A DNA stretch of 64,000 nt from Janthinobacterium sp. ROICE36 (GTDB lineage: Bacteria > Pseudomonadota > Gammaproteobacteria > Burkholderiales > Burkholderiaceae_D): positions 1 to 64,000 of the forward strand of contig NZ_PEBS01000016.1 in NCBI RefSeq assembly GCF_002869965.1, read 5' to 3'. Under the pieces are notes generated by a model that had not been told where the DNA came from, made no database searches, and saw only the letters and a program-made list of their open reading frames with translations. Made by a program: the position numbers and the translations under genes. Positions 53,461 to 62,368 of the stretch are shown here, one piece after another (the stretch's first letter is position 1; every line of letters begins with the position of its first letter).

Positions 53461-55829
53461 CAGCGACCTGCCCCGGCGCTGGCAGCTGCTGCTGCGCAAC
53501 GCAGCGGTCCGATCACGGGCAAACCGCCCGCCGCCGGTCGCGCATAGGCAAAACGCAGCGTGCATGCGCCGTCGCCCTCGCCGACTTGCAACTGATTCTG
53601 CTCCAGCAGATCGTCGACGAAAATGATGCCGTCAAATCCCACCACCGTCTGCTTGCCGCTTTGTACGTGCAGCACGGGCAAGCCTGTGGCCAGCGGCTTG
53701 CCCTGCGCATCCTGGACGATGATGGTGGCCGCGCTGTAGCGCTCGATGGGAAAGGCCGCCAGCACGCCCGCCAGCTGTTGCGGTACGACATTGATATTCG
53801 TCACGGGGACGCGCGCATCCACGTCGAGTTCCTCCGTGGCGATGCTGATCTGGTTATTGCCATAGGGATTCAAATTCGGCACGAGCAGATAGCCGCCGCT
53901 GCCCGTCACGCCGATCTGGCGGTTCTCATGCAACACGGGAATATTGTCCACGCCGCCAGTGGACACCAGCGCAAAGCCGTTGCCCACCTGGCGCGCCGCC
54001 TCGACATGGCCATCCATCAGCACCAGCGCACCAGCGGCGCCCAGCGAGGAAGCATTGCCCATGCTGCTGCTTTGCGTGCGCGCGCTGAGACGGCCGTCAT
54101 TGCCCAGGTATTCCAGTTGCGCCTGCCGGTAGGCGGCGCCGCCCGCCGTGCCCGCCTGCAAGCCCCAGCCAAAGCCGCCGCCAAAGTCCGCCGCGCGCTG
54201 CGCGCTGATGCTGCGGCCGCTCTCGCCGTTTTGCCGGTTGCTGTTCGTGCTGATGGCCAGATTGTTGTCAAAGGCCATGCTCAAGCCCATATAAAACCCC
54301 CGCTTCTCGCGTTGCCGCAAGTCCTGGAACAGGCTGGCGTTGAAGAACAGGCCGTGAAACAGGGTGGCCGAAATGCCCACCGTGGCCAGCTTCGACGGTG
54401 GCGCGCCGGGCGTGCGATAACTGATATAGCTGCTGCTGATGCTGCTTCCTGCCGGCAAAGGCAGGCTGACGGTGAAGCGGTCCGCCGCGCGCACCACGGC
54501 ACTGCCATCGCGCGAGGCCAGGTCGCCAAAACCGGCGCTGGCGCGCACACTTTGCACATCGATGCTGAAGCGCGGTCCCATGTACTGGTAACCGCCGCCC
54601 AGTTGCGCGCCGCGGTACTGGCCCCCACTGGCCGACAGCGAACCGCTCAGCACGCCCGCCTGGCCCAGCCGCAGCAGCGCGCCCGCCCCCGCCTGATACA
54701 GGCCGCCGGCCAGTTCCACATGGCCTTCGAGGGTGAAGTTGTCGCTGACGCCATGGCGGCCGGAAGCGCTGGCAACGAGCTGGCGCTCATAGCCGAACAG
54801 ACGGCGGCCATAGTCGCGCCGCACGGCACCCGCCTCGACCGAGTAATCGCTCAAGCCGCTGGCCAGCATGCGCGTATCGACATACAGGGGCAGCACGGTC
54901 GTCACGCTACGCCCCAGCGCATCGCGCGTGATGAGAGTGGCTTGCCCGGCGCCATTCATGCCAGCCACCTGGTTCAGCACAAATGGACCGCTGGGCACGC
55001 TGGCAGCATATTGCTGCACCCCATTGACGTACAGGCTCAGCGACGAAGGCACCAGCGCCGTGCCATCGACGGAAGCGACGGGAAACGTCAGCAGGTCGGG
55101 GCGCAGCTGGAAATTCTTGCGCCACTGCATACCGCCGACGCGCACGGCGCGGCTCCAGCTGAGCGAGGAGGAAATCAGGTCGCCCACTTGCCACATTTGC
55201 AGGGTCTCGGGGTCGGCATGGCTCCAGAAGGTGTCGAAACGCATGTACTTGCGCTGGTCCCCGCCCAGGTTCACGGTGCCGGTATTGCTGAAAACGCCGC
55301 TGTCATTGAAATAACGCACATCGTTGAAGATGGCGGCGCGCCGCGTTTGCCCCAGTTCCGCATAAGCTTCGTAATTGAGGACGGCGCCAGGCGTGACCCG
55401 CGATGGAGGCGTCTGCGCCGCCGTGCGCGCGCTGATGCGGTATGGCGAGCGCAAGTCGTCCGCCACCTGCAGCGACACGCTCTGGCGCGCCGCATCATAG
55501 TCATAGCTGAGTCCGGGAATCGCATCGAGCGCCACGTCGGCCTGAGCGGGTGCACCCAGGCGCGCCGGGTCCAGCCCAAGCTGTTGCAAGTTCGCTACAC
55601 TGCTGCGCAAGACCTTACCCACCTGGGTAAAACGCAAGATCAGCCCGCTTGATACAGCATTCACGCTTACCTCCAGATACAGTTCATTCGCTGCCATCGG
55701 ATCGCCGGGCAAGCTGGCCGGTCCCGGGTCGGCGCCCGTCACGGCGGCCGATCCATCGGCCCTGGCCAGTGATGCCACGGCCAGCAGCAGCAAGGTCCAG
55801 CAGGTCCGCCAGCTCAGTGCGCGTCTCAT
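53460..55829 (-). CDS. Outer membrane usher of archaic chaperone-usher pilus
   Basis: A 789-aa usher with signal peptide (CWTLLLLAVASLARA). The N-terminal domain (LYLEVSVNAVSSGLILRFTQVGK), the large barrel with plug (about 160-640; SRAVRVGGMQWRKNFQLRPDLLTFP, LPLYVDTRMLASGLSDYSVEAGAVRRDYG in pieces, GVSDNFTLEGHVELAGG), and the C-terminal domain (VPQQLAGVLAAFPIERYSAATI, GKPLATGLPVLHV, LRFAYARPAAGGLPVIGPLRC) are all in order. It threads folded subunit-chaperone complexes through the outer membrane. It is shorter than FimD/PapC-type ushers, as is usual in the archaic class. Gene order is pilin, chaperone, usher, tip. Confidence 0.93.
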   Translation of the reverse strand: MRRALSWRTCWTLLLLAVASLARADGSAAVTGADPGPASLPGDPMAANELYLEVSVNAVSSGLILRFTQVGKVLRSSVANLQQLGLDPARLGAPAQADVALDAIPGLSYDYDAARQSVSLQVADDLRSPYRISARTAAQTPPSRVTPGAVLNYEAYAELGQTRRAAIFNDVRYFNDSGVFSNTGTVNLGGDQRKYMRFDTFWSHADPETLQMWQVGDLISSSLSWSRAVRVGGMQWRKNFQLRPDLLTFPVASVDGTALVPSSLSLYVNGVQQYAASVPSGPFVLNQVAGMNGAGQATLITRDALGRSVTTVLPLYVDTRMLASGLSDYSVEAGAVRRDYGRRLFGYERQLVASASGRHGVSDNFTLEGHVELAGGLYQAGAGALLRLGQAGVLSGSLSASGGQYRGAQLGGGYQYMGPRFSIDVQSVRASAGFGDLASRDGSAVVRAADRFTVSLPLPAGSSISSSYISYRTPGAPPSKLATVGISATLFHGLFFNASLFQDLRQREKRGFYMGLSMAFDNNLAISTNSNRQNGESGRSISAQRAADFGGGFGWGLQAGTAGGAAYRQAQLEYLGNDGRLSARTQSSSMGNASSLGAAGALVLMDGHVEAARQVGNGFALVSTGGVDNIPVLHENRQIGVTGSGGYLLVPNLNPYGNNQISIATEELDVDARVPVTNINVVPQQLAGVLAAFPIERYSAATIIVQDAQGKPLATGLPVLHVQSGKQTVVGFDGIIFVDDLLEQNQLQVGEGDGACTLRFAYARPAAGGLPVIGPLRCAAAAASAGAGR

Positions 55830-55893
55830 GGTTTAACCCGGTTGCGCCCATGCCGAAGGCGCGCGGCAAGCTCGCCCGCCCTGGCGGCCATGT

Positions 55894-56598
55894 TCAAGGT
55901 GTCGAATTCGTGGCAACGAGCGCCTTTGCATTCACATTCACCGCAATACTCAACGGCCCATCCAGTTCAGCCTCCCTGGCGACAGGCAGGCGCCATACGC
56001 GCATGCGTGCCGCCAGGACATAGCCAAACAGCCCCTTGCTGATGACAAACTCCTTGCCTGCCTGGTTCGTGAACGTCATCGCACCGATCTGCGCATGGCC
56101 GTTGCCGCTGTTCTTGATACGCAACATCCATTCACCCCGCTCGCGAAAGACGTGCCAGTCGAGCATTTCCCTGTCCTGCGCACCGGCCGGCAACACGAAC
56201 ACGGGCACCGAGTAGCGCAGGCGTATATCGACGCCGCTGCGGCCCAGTTCATCGTCGCGGCTGACCTCATCGATGAGCACGCGATATGTCTTTTCCTGCG
56301 CGACAGGGCCGGCCTGGGCACGCACGAGGCGGATGGCCTGGCGGCTGTTGGCGGCGATTTCCACGATCGGCGGACTGGCCACCAGTTCCTGCGTGGGTAG
56401 CAGTACTTCCTCGCCATCGCGCTGGTCCCACGCGAACACCCGCACCTGCCCATACATGGGCTGATCGCCCAGGTTTTGCAGGTTGATCCCGGCCGCGCTC
56501 TGTGCTGCGCGCAGGGTCAGCGTCACCGGCGAAATCTGCAGATTGGCGCCGTGCACGCCCGCCGCGCAGCAGGCCAGCAGCGCCAGCATGCTTTTCAT
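55894..56598 (-). CDS. Periplasmic pilus chaperone (CsuC-like)
   Basis: A 234-aa PapD-superfamily chaperone with signal peptide (MKSMLALLACCAAGVHG). The N-terminal Ig domain shows LQISPVTLTLRAAQSAAGINLQNLGDQPMYGQVRVFAWDQRDGE in pieces, the conserved Arg in QAIRLVRAQ, and KTYRVLIDEV; the second domain follows (YSVPVFVLPAGAQDREMLDW; FTNQAGKEFVISKGLFGYVLA). It donates a beta-strand to SCPU subunits and delivers them to the usher. An upstream GTG at 56622 is an alternative start; neither has a strong Shine-Dalgarno. It lies 36 bp after the pilin gene and 64 bp before the usher. Confidence 0.9.
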   Translation of the reverse strand: MKSMLALLACCAAGVHGANLQISPVTLTLRAAQSAAGINLQNLGDQPMYGQVRVFAWDQRDGEEVLLPTQELVASPPIVEIAANSRQAIRLVRAQAGPVAQEKTYRVLIDEVSRDDELGRSGVDIRLRYSVPVFVLPAGAQDREMLDWHVFRERGEWMLRIKNSGNGHAQIGAMTFTNQAGKEFVISKGLFGYVLAARMRVWRLPVAREAELDGPLSIAVNVNAKALVATNSTP

Positions 56599-56634
56599 CA
56601 GGGAAACAGAACCGGCCTTCACGCAGCGCCCGGC

Positions 56635-57165
56635 TTAAAAGTAAACGGTGGCCGTGATGGTCGACTTGTAGGTATCGGGCGCCGGGGTCGCTTGCGGCGG
56701 AATATTGCCGTACACCGTCATCGGCTGCGATGAGCCGTTGCCGGTGCCGCCGACGGTATTCGTTCCCTGCGTATCGCCCCACAAGGTACTGCCGGCCGTC
56801 TGGTACAGATTGAATTGGACCGTCCCAAGATTGCCGCCGGTGCCGCTCAGGTAGCGCGTGGTGCCGGTCGAACCCGTGCCCGAGCCCGCCGTCAGGCCCA
56901 CGTTATACGGGGTGGTATTGGTACAGGTCACACTCACGGTCGTATTGACGTTCACGGCAGTAGCCAGTACACCCTGACTTTGGCCAAAGTCGAGATTGGC
57001 CGCCGCAATGGTGCAATTGGCGATGATTTTCAGGGTGACATCAAAGGTTGCGGTGTTGCTGCCGTTCAGATACACGGCTGCGTCGGCGATGCCAGGCATG
57101 AGTGCCGCGCTGGCAACTGCGACGCTGGCAGCGACGATAAGGCGGGGGGACATAACTCGCAACAT
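56635..57165 (-). CDS. SCPU-domain major pilin (CsuA/B-like)
   Basis: A 176-aa exported protein, signal peptide LIVAASVAVASAALMPGIADA. One spore-coat-U domain follows: TFDVTLKIIANCTIAAANLDFGQ, VNTTVSVTCTNTTPYNVGLTAG, GGNLGTVQFNLYQTAGSTLWGD, QPMTVYGNIPPQ, and the terminal ITATVYF. The Cys pair forms the family disulphide. AGGAGG five to six bases ahead of the ATG at 57165 is the strongest start signal in this operon, fitting the high copy number of the shaft subunit. It heads the operon. Confidence 0.9.
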   Translation of the reverse strand: MLRVMSPRLIVAASVAVASAALMPGIADAAVYLNGSNTATFDVTLKIIANCTIAAANLDFGQSQGVLATAVNVNTTVSVTCTNTTPYNVGLTAGSGTGSTGTTRYLSGTGGNLGTVQFNLYQTAGSTLWGDTQGTNTVGGTGNGSSQPMTVYGNIPPQATPAPDTYKSTITATVYF

Positions 57166-57514
57166 GATACCTCCTGATGATGGAACATCATTAATAAGCC
57201 CATCAATATGAAGGGCGTCGAAGATAGTCACGGTATTGCCGGCGTTTTTTGGGGCACGCAATCCACGACGACAAAATACATGTGCCGAGAGTCAGGAACC
57301 CGGAGACTCCAGCACTTTTTACAGCATTGGCAAAACAGATTTTTTGGCAAGCGACATTGCTTGAAATCAATGCATGAGTGAATTATTGGCGATCTGGGAA
57401 ATCCGCGCTTCTTCTGGCGGAGAAACCTCTTTTGAAACACGAGAAAAGCAGAAAAAAAATAAAAAGCGAGGCATAATAAGCTACAACTTGCTTTTTGGTT
57501 AAGTAATTCATGCC
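57166..57514. other. Divergent intergenic region, no gene
   Basis: A 349-bp region between the pilin gene and the REC-AraC regulator. It is notably A/T-rich near 57430-57500, including an A-run (57454-57461). I see no coding frame with a ribosome binding site and no clear sigma70 pair. It must hold the pilin promoter and the regulator promoter, and is a likely place for control of piliation. Confidence 0.5.
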
Positions 57515-58321
57515 ATGCCATTGACCAGCGAAACCATCAAAAAAAACATCTTGATCGTGGACGATTCCGCGTTCGAGCAGCGCATGCTGATGGAACTGCT
57601 CAGCGAGCAGCCCTATCGTTTCAGCATCGCGTTCAATGGCTACCAGGGCTACCAGCTGGCATTGGCCACGCTTCCCGACCTGATCCGGCTCGACGTGCGC
57701 ATGCCCGAGATGGATGGCTACACGGCATGCCGTTTGCTCAAGGCCAACCCCGAAACGGAACAGATACCCGTGATCTTTCTCAGTGGCGCCGATGCCGCCA
57801 AGGAACGCATCATGGGCTTGCAGGTGGGCGGGGTCGATTACATTTCAAAGCCGTTCACGCCGGAAGAACTGGCCGCGCGCATGCATATCCATCTGGGTTT
57901 AATGCGTAAAAGCCACAGTACCTTGCCGGCAACGACGCCGATCAGGGACAAGCTGCAGCATCCCGACCAGGTGTTCGTCAACGCGGTCAAACAACTCATC
58001 CTCGACAACCTGGGCAGCCTGCCCAACCTGTCAGACATCGCCCGCAGCGTGGGCACTTACCGTGAAAAGCTGACCTTGATGTTCCGCGAGCAAACGGGCA
58101 TGACCGTGTTTGCCTTCATCCGCGAAGCGCGCATCGCCCGCGGCGTGGAATTGCTGCAGCAGACGGATATCGACGTGCAGGACATCGCCCTGCTGATCGG
58201 CTTTCACAACGCGGGCAACTTCGCCACCGCCTTTCGCGAGCGCATGGGCGTCACGCCCAGCGCCTACCGCCAGCGCCTTCAGGAGCAGACAGGACAGCGG
58301 CAGGTGGCGGACGGGCATTAG
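57515..58321 (+). CDS. Response regulator with receiver domain and AraC-type DNA-binding domain
   Basis: A 268-aa protein. Residues 10-130: receiver (ILIVDDSAFEQRMLMELL; phospho-acceptor Asp in IRLDVRMPEMDGY; Thr/Ser region VIFLSGADAAKE; Lys in YISKPFTPEEL). Residues about 160-260: two helix-turn-helix motifs of the AraC/XylS family (LPNLSDIARSVGTYREKLTLMFREQTG and DVQDIALLIGFHNAGNFATAFRERMGVTPSAYRQ in part). It is divergent from the archaic pilus operon, so pilus genes are the natural first target. No cognate kinase is adjacent. The stop overlaps that of the TonB-receptor remnant by 3 bases. Confidence 0.9.
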   Translation: MPLTSETIKKNILIVDDSAFEQRMLMELLSEQPYRFSIAFNGYQGYQLALATLPDLIRLDVRMPEMDGYTACRLLKANPETEQIPVIFLSGADAAKERIMGLQVGGVDYISKPFTPEELAARMHIHLGLMRKSHSTLPATTPIRDKLQHPDQVFVNAVKQLILDNLGSLPNLSDIARSVGTYREKLTLMFREQTGMTVFAFIREARIARGVELLQQTDIDVQDIALLIGFHNAGNFATAFRERMGVTPSAYRQRLQEQTGQRQVADGH

Positions 58322-60474
58322 AACTTGTAGTTCAGCTTGAGCGACGCAAAGCGTCCACGCGGATCGGCCTGGGTAAAGTCAAAGCCGGTGGAGGCATAGT
58401 CCCAGGCGCCGGCCCTGGTTGCGGAACTGGCGGTACAAGGTCGTGATGCGTCCATCGGCACCGCGCGTGATCTGTTGCGGCGCCGTGTTTTCCTTTTCGA
58501 GTATGGTGGTGGCGCTGGCCGTGCCGATCACGCCATCTTGCTTGATGCGGTAGTAATCGAGGCCGATGCTCGAGTTGCTGGTGGGCGACACCACCACGCC
58601 CAGATTCAGGTTGTTCGAGCGCTCGGGACGCAGGTTCGGATTGGCGATGGTCATGACCGTCACACCGCGCGACTGGGTTGGCGTCAGGGGATCGCGGGCA
58701 TCGATCACGCCGGTATAGCTGACGGCCGTGCTGTTGGTGATTTCCGGCAGCGACGGCGCACGGAAGGCGCGTGACACGGTGCCGCGCAGCAGCAACCATG
58801 GCGCCGCCTGATAGCGGGCACTGGTTTTGGGCGAAAACGCATTGCCAAAGTCGCTGTAATGGTCGGCGCGGCCCGCCACGTTGACGGACAGGTCTTTTAC
58901 GACGGGCACATTGAATTCGGCAAACAGGGCCGACACATTGCGCGAGCCGTCGATGATATTGAGTGCGGGGCGCAATTCTGTACCCGACAGCACGGCCGTC
59001 GAGGTTTGCAAATCCATTTTCTCACGGCGCCATTGAAAGCCGGCGGCCAACCCCAGCGAACCAGCGGGCAGGTTCCAGATATCCTTGGCCGCCGAGAAGT
59101 CGAGCGTGTCGAGCGTCGATTCTGCCGGGCGCAGGGTCTACAGGCGCACCGCTTCGCTGTTTTGCGACTGGTCAAAGAAATTGTAGCTGCCGTCGGCCAG
59201 CACTTTCTGGAAGGCGTAGCGGTTGACGAAGTTCTGCAGCGTTTCTTCCAGTTTGCTGCTGGAATGGGCGACGACCGTGTCCCAGTCCCAGCCCGCCCAG
59301 GTACCCTTGGCGCTGGCCAGCGCGCGGTAGAAGGTGACACGGTCCTGCTTCAGGCGCGGCCCCAGGTCGAACAGGGTGGCTGTGAACGGCAAGGGTGTCG
59401 TGCCCGGATTGTTCGGATGGCCCACGGGCAGCACCACGGGGATGGTGTCGAGCAGCTTGCTGCTGTTGTTCCACACGCGCGTGGCGTTATTCACCGTCAG
59501 TGGCGCGCTGAAGGTCTGGTCGGCGCGGGAATAACTGCGCAGCAAGTCGACATAGTCTTCCGTCCGCGCAGCGAAGAATGGATGCGCTGGATCCCCGGGA
59601 TCAGCGTTTTATATGGCGCCGGATTGTAGGCCAGCACCTGGCCACTGCGATCAGGATTGATATCCTTGTACGGCACCAGTTGCAGCGGGCCGCGCGCGCC
59701 GCCGAGGGTCTGGGTAGGATCGTTGCCGGCATAATTCGTGGCGGTCCAGCCCAGGCTGCCGCGCTGCTGCTGGCGGTAATCGGCATCGCGCAGCCATGCC
59801 ACGTCGCTTTGCTGCAGCTTGTCGCGCTGCTGCGCGTCAACTGAGAAGACCACGCTGTAGCCATCTTCCTCGAGCTTGCCGAAACCCGTTTGCAGCGCCG
59901 CGCTCTTTTCATGCTGGCCCGTGCCTTGCGTCGAGCCGCCCCATTGCGCCGTGATGTCCGTGCCCGTGAATTGCTTGTACAGGATGATGTTGACCACGCC
60001 CGCCACGGCGTCCGAGCCATACACGGACGAGGCGCCATCCTTGAGCACTTCGATGCGCTGCACGGCCGCCATCGGCAGGCTGTTCAGGTCGACAAAGGTT
60101 TCCTGCAGGTTTTGCGCCGTCGCATAGCTGGCCACGCGCTTGCCATTGACGAGGATCAGGGTATTTTTCTGGCCGATGCCGCGCAGCGACAGGCCCGAGG
60201 TGCCGGCCGAGAAACTGCCCGTATATTGTTCGTTGTAGCTGTTGCCGCTGTTGGCGGAGATGGCGCGCAGCACATCCGAGACGCTGGTCTTGCCGCTGGC
60301 TTTCAATTCCTTGGCCGTGATGACTTGCACCGCGCTGGCGCCCTCCTTTTCGCTGACGCGGATATTCGATCCGGTGACGTTGACGCGCAGCATGTCGTCC
60401 TCGGCATGGGCGATGGTGGAGACGGCGGGAAAGGCGGCGGCAATGGCAAGACTGATGGCGAGTGGTTTGAACAT
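58318..60474 (-). pseudogene. TonB-dependent outer membrane receptor, disrupted by two frameshifts and a stop
   Basis: The N-terminal portion from 60474 encodes a signal peptide (MFKPLAISLAIAAAFPAVSTIAHA), a plug domain (VQVITAKELKASGKTSVSDVL, LRGIGQKNTLILVNGKRV, LPMAAVQRIEVLKDGASSVYGSDAVAGVVN in pieces) and the first barrel strands, up to about 59580. There the coding frame shifts. The next frame continues the barrel (YVDLLRSYSRADQ, TFYRALASAKGTWAGWDWD) to an in-frame TAG at 59138-59140, after which the same frame resumes (RPAESTLDTLDFSAAKDIW, RADHYSDFGNAFSPKTSARY, LLLRGTVSRAFRAPSLPEI). A second shift near 58407-58418 leads to the true terminus (TGFDFTQADPRGRF...NYKF), stop at 58318-58320. 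The barrel also seems to lack a block before the last strands. RBS AGAGGAAACC precedes the ATG. Its substrate is unknown. Confidence 0.88.
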
Positions 60475-60804
60475 GGTTTCCTCTTATTGGGATTGCAGCC
60501 TTTTTCAGATAAAAAAGGTCGAGCAGGGGCACGCGGACCGGGTGGGTCTACGGGCAAAACGACGACGGGGGTAGGAAGGAATTACGGGATGCGTGGACGG
60601 GCACGCACCGGCATCGACTGCGCCATGCATTGCATGGTCAGCTGGTGCGGGGCGGCATAAAAACAGGCAAAAAGGCTAAAACGCAACATAAAAGACACCG
60701 GTAAGCGGGGAAAGGCCACTATATCTCGGCGTCTTTATGGCGCGAACGAATTAAAAATTGATTGTATATACGATTTGAATCTAAGGACTTGGCGTTTGGC
60801 AATG
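60475..60804. other. Intergenic region between pnuC and the TonB-receptor remnant
   Basis: 330 bp with no gene. It holds the receptor promoter and leader. CCTTTTT / AAAAAGG arms near 60497-60517 make a small hairpin in the leader. An unusually AT-rich stretch (about 60748-60783) contains the palindrome GTATATAC (60764-60771). I see no TPP-riboswitch signature. Confidence 0.45.
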
Positions 60805-61380
60805 TCAGGCGTCGACGACCGCCGCGCGGCGTGCCTGCACGCCCCACCAGTACCAGGAAATCAGGGCATTGACCCAGTAAGCGGCATACAGCACGGCCGT
60901 CAGGTGCAGGCCGCGGCTGTAGTAGAGCGGCACGGCCACGGTATTGACCAGCAGCCAGAAGGCCCAGGTTTCGATGCGCCGGTTCATCAGCAAGAATTGC
61001 GCGATGATGCTAAATACCAACACTGCCGAATCGATGAAAGGCGCGTAGGCATTCGTAAAGCGGTGCAGCAGCATGCCGTAGATGGCCACGGAGGCGATGC
61101 CGGCTGGCACCACCCAGGCCAGGCTGCGCCAGCCCGTGCGCGTGATCGGCAACGGTTTGCCGCCGGCGCCACGCCGCCATTGCAGCCAGCCGATGACGCA
61201 GGTGACGATGAAAAACAGCTGCAGCATCACGTCGGCATACAGATTAACCTGGAAAAACAGCACAGCAAACAGCACGCAGCCGATGATGCCGATCCACCAG
61301 GAATGAATATTATTGCGTCCGGCCAAGATGATGGAGGCAGTCATCAGCACATTGGCGGCGATCTCGAGCGGGGGAGTCAA
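60805..61380 (-). CDS. pnuC: PnuC-family nicotinamide riboside transporter
   Basis: A 191-aa membrane protein with seven likely helices: PPLEIAANVLMTASIILAGR, SWWIGIIGCVLFAVLFF, LYADVMLQLFFIVTCVIGWLQW in part, WVVPAGIASVAIYGMLL, SAVLVFSIIAQFLL, TWAFWLLVNTVAVPLYY, and LTAVLYAAYWVNALISWYWW. The paired Trp/Asn motifs are those of PnuC, which takes up nicotinamide riboside (some relatives take thiamine or riboflavin) by facilitated diffusion. The best start is TTG at 61380: AAAGGAAG lies 5-6 bases upstream and the family begins with PLEIAANV. An ATG at 61419 has no Shine-Dalgarno. Confidence 0.88.
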   Translation of the reverse strand: MTPPLEIAANVLMTASIILAGRNNIHSWWIGIIGCVLFAVLFFQVNLYADVMLQLFFIVTCVIGWLQWRRGAGGKPLPITRTGWRSLAWVVPAGIASVAIYGMLLHRFTNAYAPFIDSAVLVFSIIAQFLLMNRRIETWAFWLLVNTVAVPLYYSRGLHLTAVLYAAYWVNALISWYWWGVQARRAAVVDA

Positions 61381-61601
61381 GTGGTCTTCCTTTGCGGGGC
61401 AGTGGTGGCACCGCGCCACTATAGCCGATTACACCACCCGGTGTTCGCCACGCCGGAGGCGAAACCAGGGGAGAAAGCGGCAAAAAATGCGCAAACATCG
61501 AGGAAATGCGAACCAGGCCGGCCTTCAGCGGCAACAGCCCTTGACTTCCGTGGCCATTCTGGCAAATTGAATATCAAGTTGAAACTCCAGGAAGCCCCCT
61601 T

Positions 61602-62363
61602 ATGCGCATGCGCCATCTCCTTTTTGCGGCATTGCTCGGCGTATCGGCACTGCCCGCCCAGGCCTGCCGCATGACGATGGCGCTGGAACAGTGGCCGCCG
61701 TATCTCTACCGCGATGCCCAGGGCCGCTATACGGGCCTGGACTTGGAACTGCTGCGCGCCATTTTCAAGGAAGCGCGCTGCACCTTGCTGACCGCGCCGG
61801 AACTGCCCACGGCGCGGCGCCAGCTGCTGTTCCAGAAAGGCGGACTGGACCTGATGCCCGCCGCCTCCGACACCTCGGAGCGCCATGCGTATGCGCGTTT
61901 CAGCGTGAGCTACCGCGACGAAACCGTGGGCATCTTCGGCAAGGCCGGCACGCCCGCCATGCAGCGCCATATCGGCAGCTTCGGCCAGCTGGCGCGCGGC
62001 AAGTCGACCTTGCTGGCGCCCAAAGTGGGCTGGTATGGCGCGCAGTACGCGGCGGCCCGGCCGGCGCTGGAAAAGGCCGGGCGACTGAATACCTTCGGCA
62101 GCTTCCGGCAGGGCATCCGCATGCTCGACGCGGGCCGCGCCGACCTGCTGCTGGGCGACGTGCTGGCCGTACGCCACGAAGCGCGCCTGCAGGGCGTCGC
62201 CTTGCACACCCTGCCCTTCCTGGTCCTGCGCGCCCCCGTGCACCTGATGCTCAATGCGCGCACGACCAGCGCCGCCGACCTGGCGCGCCTGAACGCCGCC
62301 ATCACGCACCTGGAAGAGCGCGGCGTGCTGGCGGCGATACGCGCCCGCTACGATGCGCCGTAA
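61602..62363 (+). CDS. Periplasmic amino-acid-type solute-binding protein (SBP_bac_3)
   Basis: A 253-aa exported protein, signal peptide MRMRHLLFAALLGVSALPAQA. The mature chain follows the family-3 binding protein fold: EQWPPYLYRDAQGRYTGLDLELLRAIFKEA in pieces, LLFQKGGLDLMPAASDTSERHAYARFSVSYRDE in pieces, LNTFGSFRQGIRMLDAGRADLLLGD, and a final helix LEERGVLAAIRARYD. No permease or ATPase gene is near, so it is either an orphan or a sensor-type binding protein. AGGAAG precedes the ATG. Convergent with the isochorismatase-family gene (5-bp gap). Confidence 0.85.
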   Translation: MRMRHLLFAALLGVSALPAQACRMTMALEQWPPYLYRDAQGRYTGLDLELLRAIFKEARCTLLTAPELPTARRQLLFQKGGLDLMPAASDTSERHAYARFSVSYRDETVGIFGKAGTPAMQRHIGSFGQLARGKSTLLAPKVGWYGAQYAAARPALEKAGRLNTFGSFRQGIRMLDAGRADLLLGDVLAVRHEARLQGVALHTLPFLVLRAPVHLMLNARTTSAADLARLNAAITHLEERGVLAAIRARYDAP

Positions 62364-62368
62364 GGTGA

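Noticed and set aside
60475..60804. TPP (THI-box) or other riboswitch ahead of the TonB-receptor remnant
   Set aside because: No CTGAGA/ACCTGATCTGG-like conserved blocks could be found on the relevant strand.
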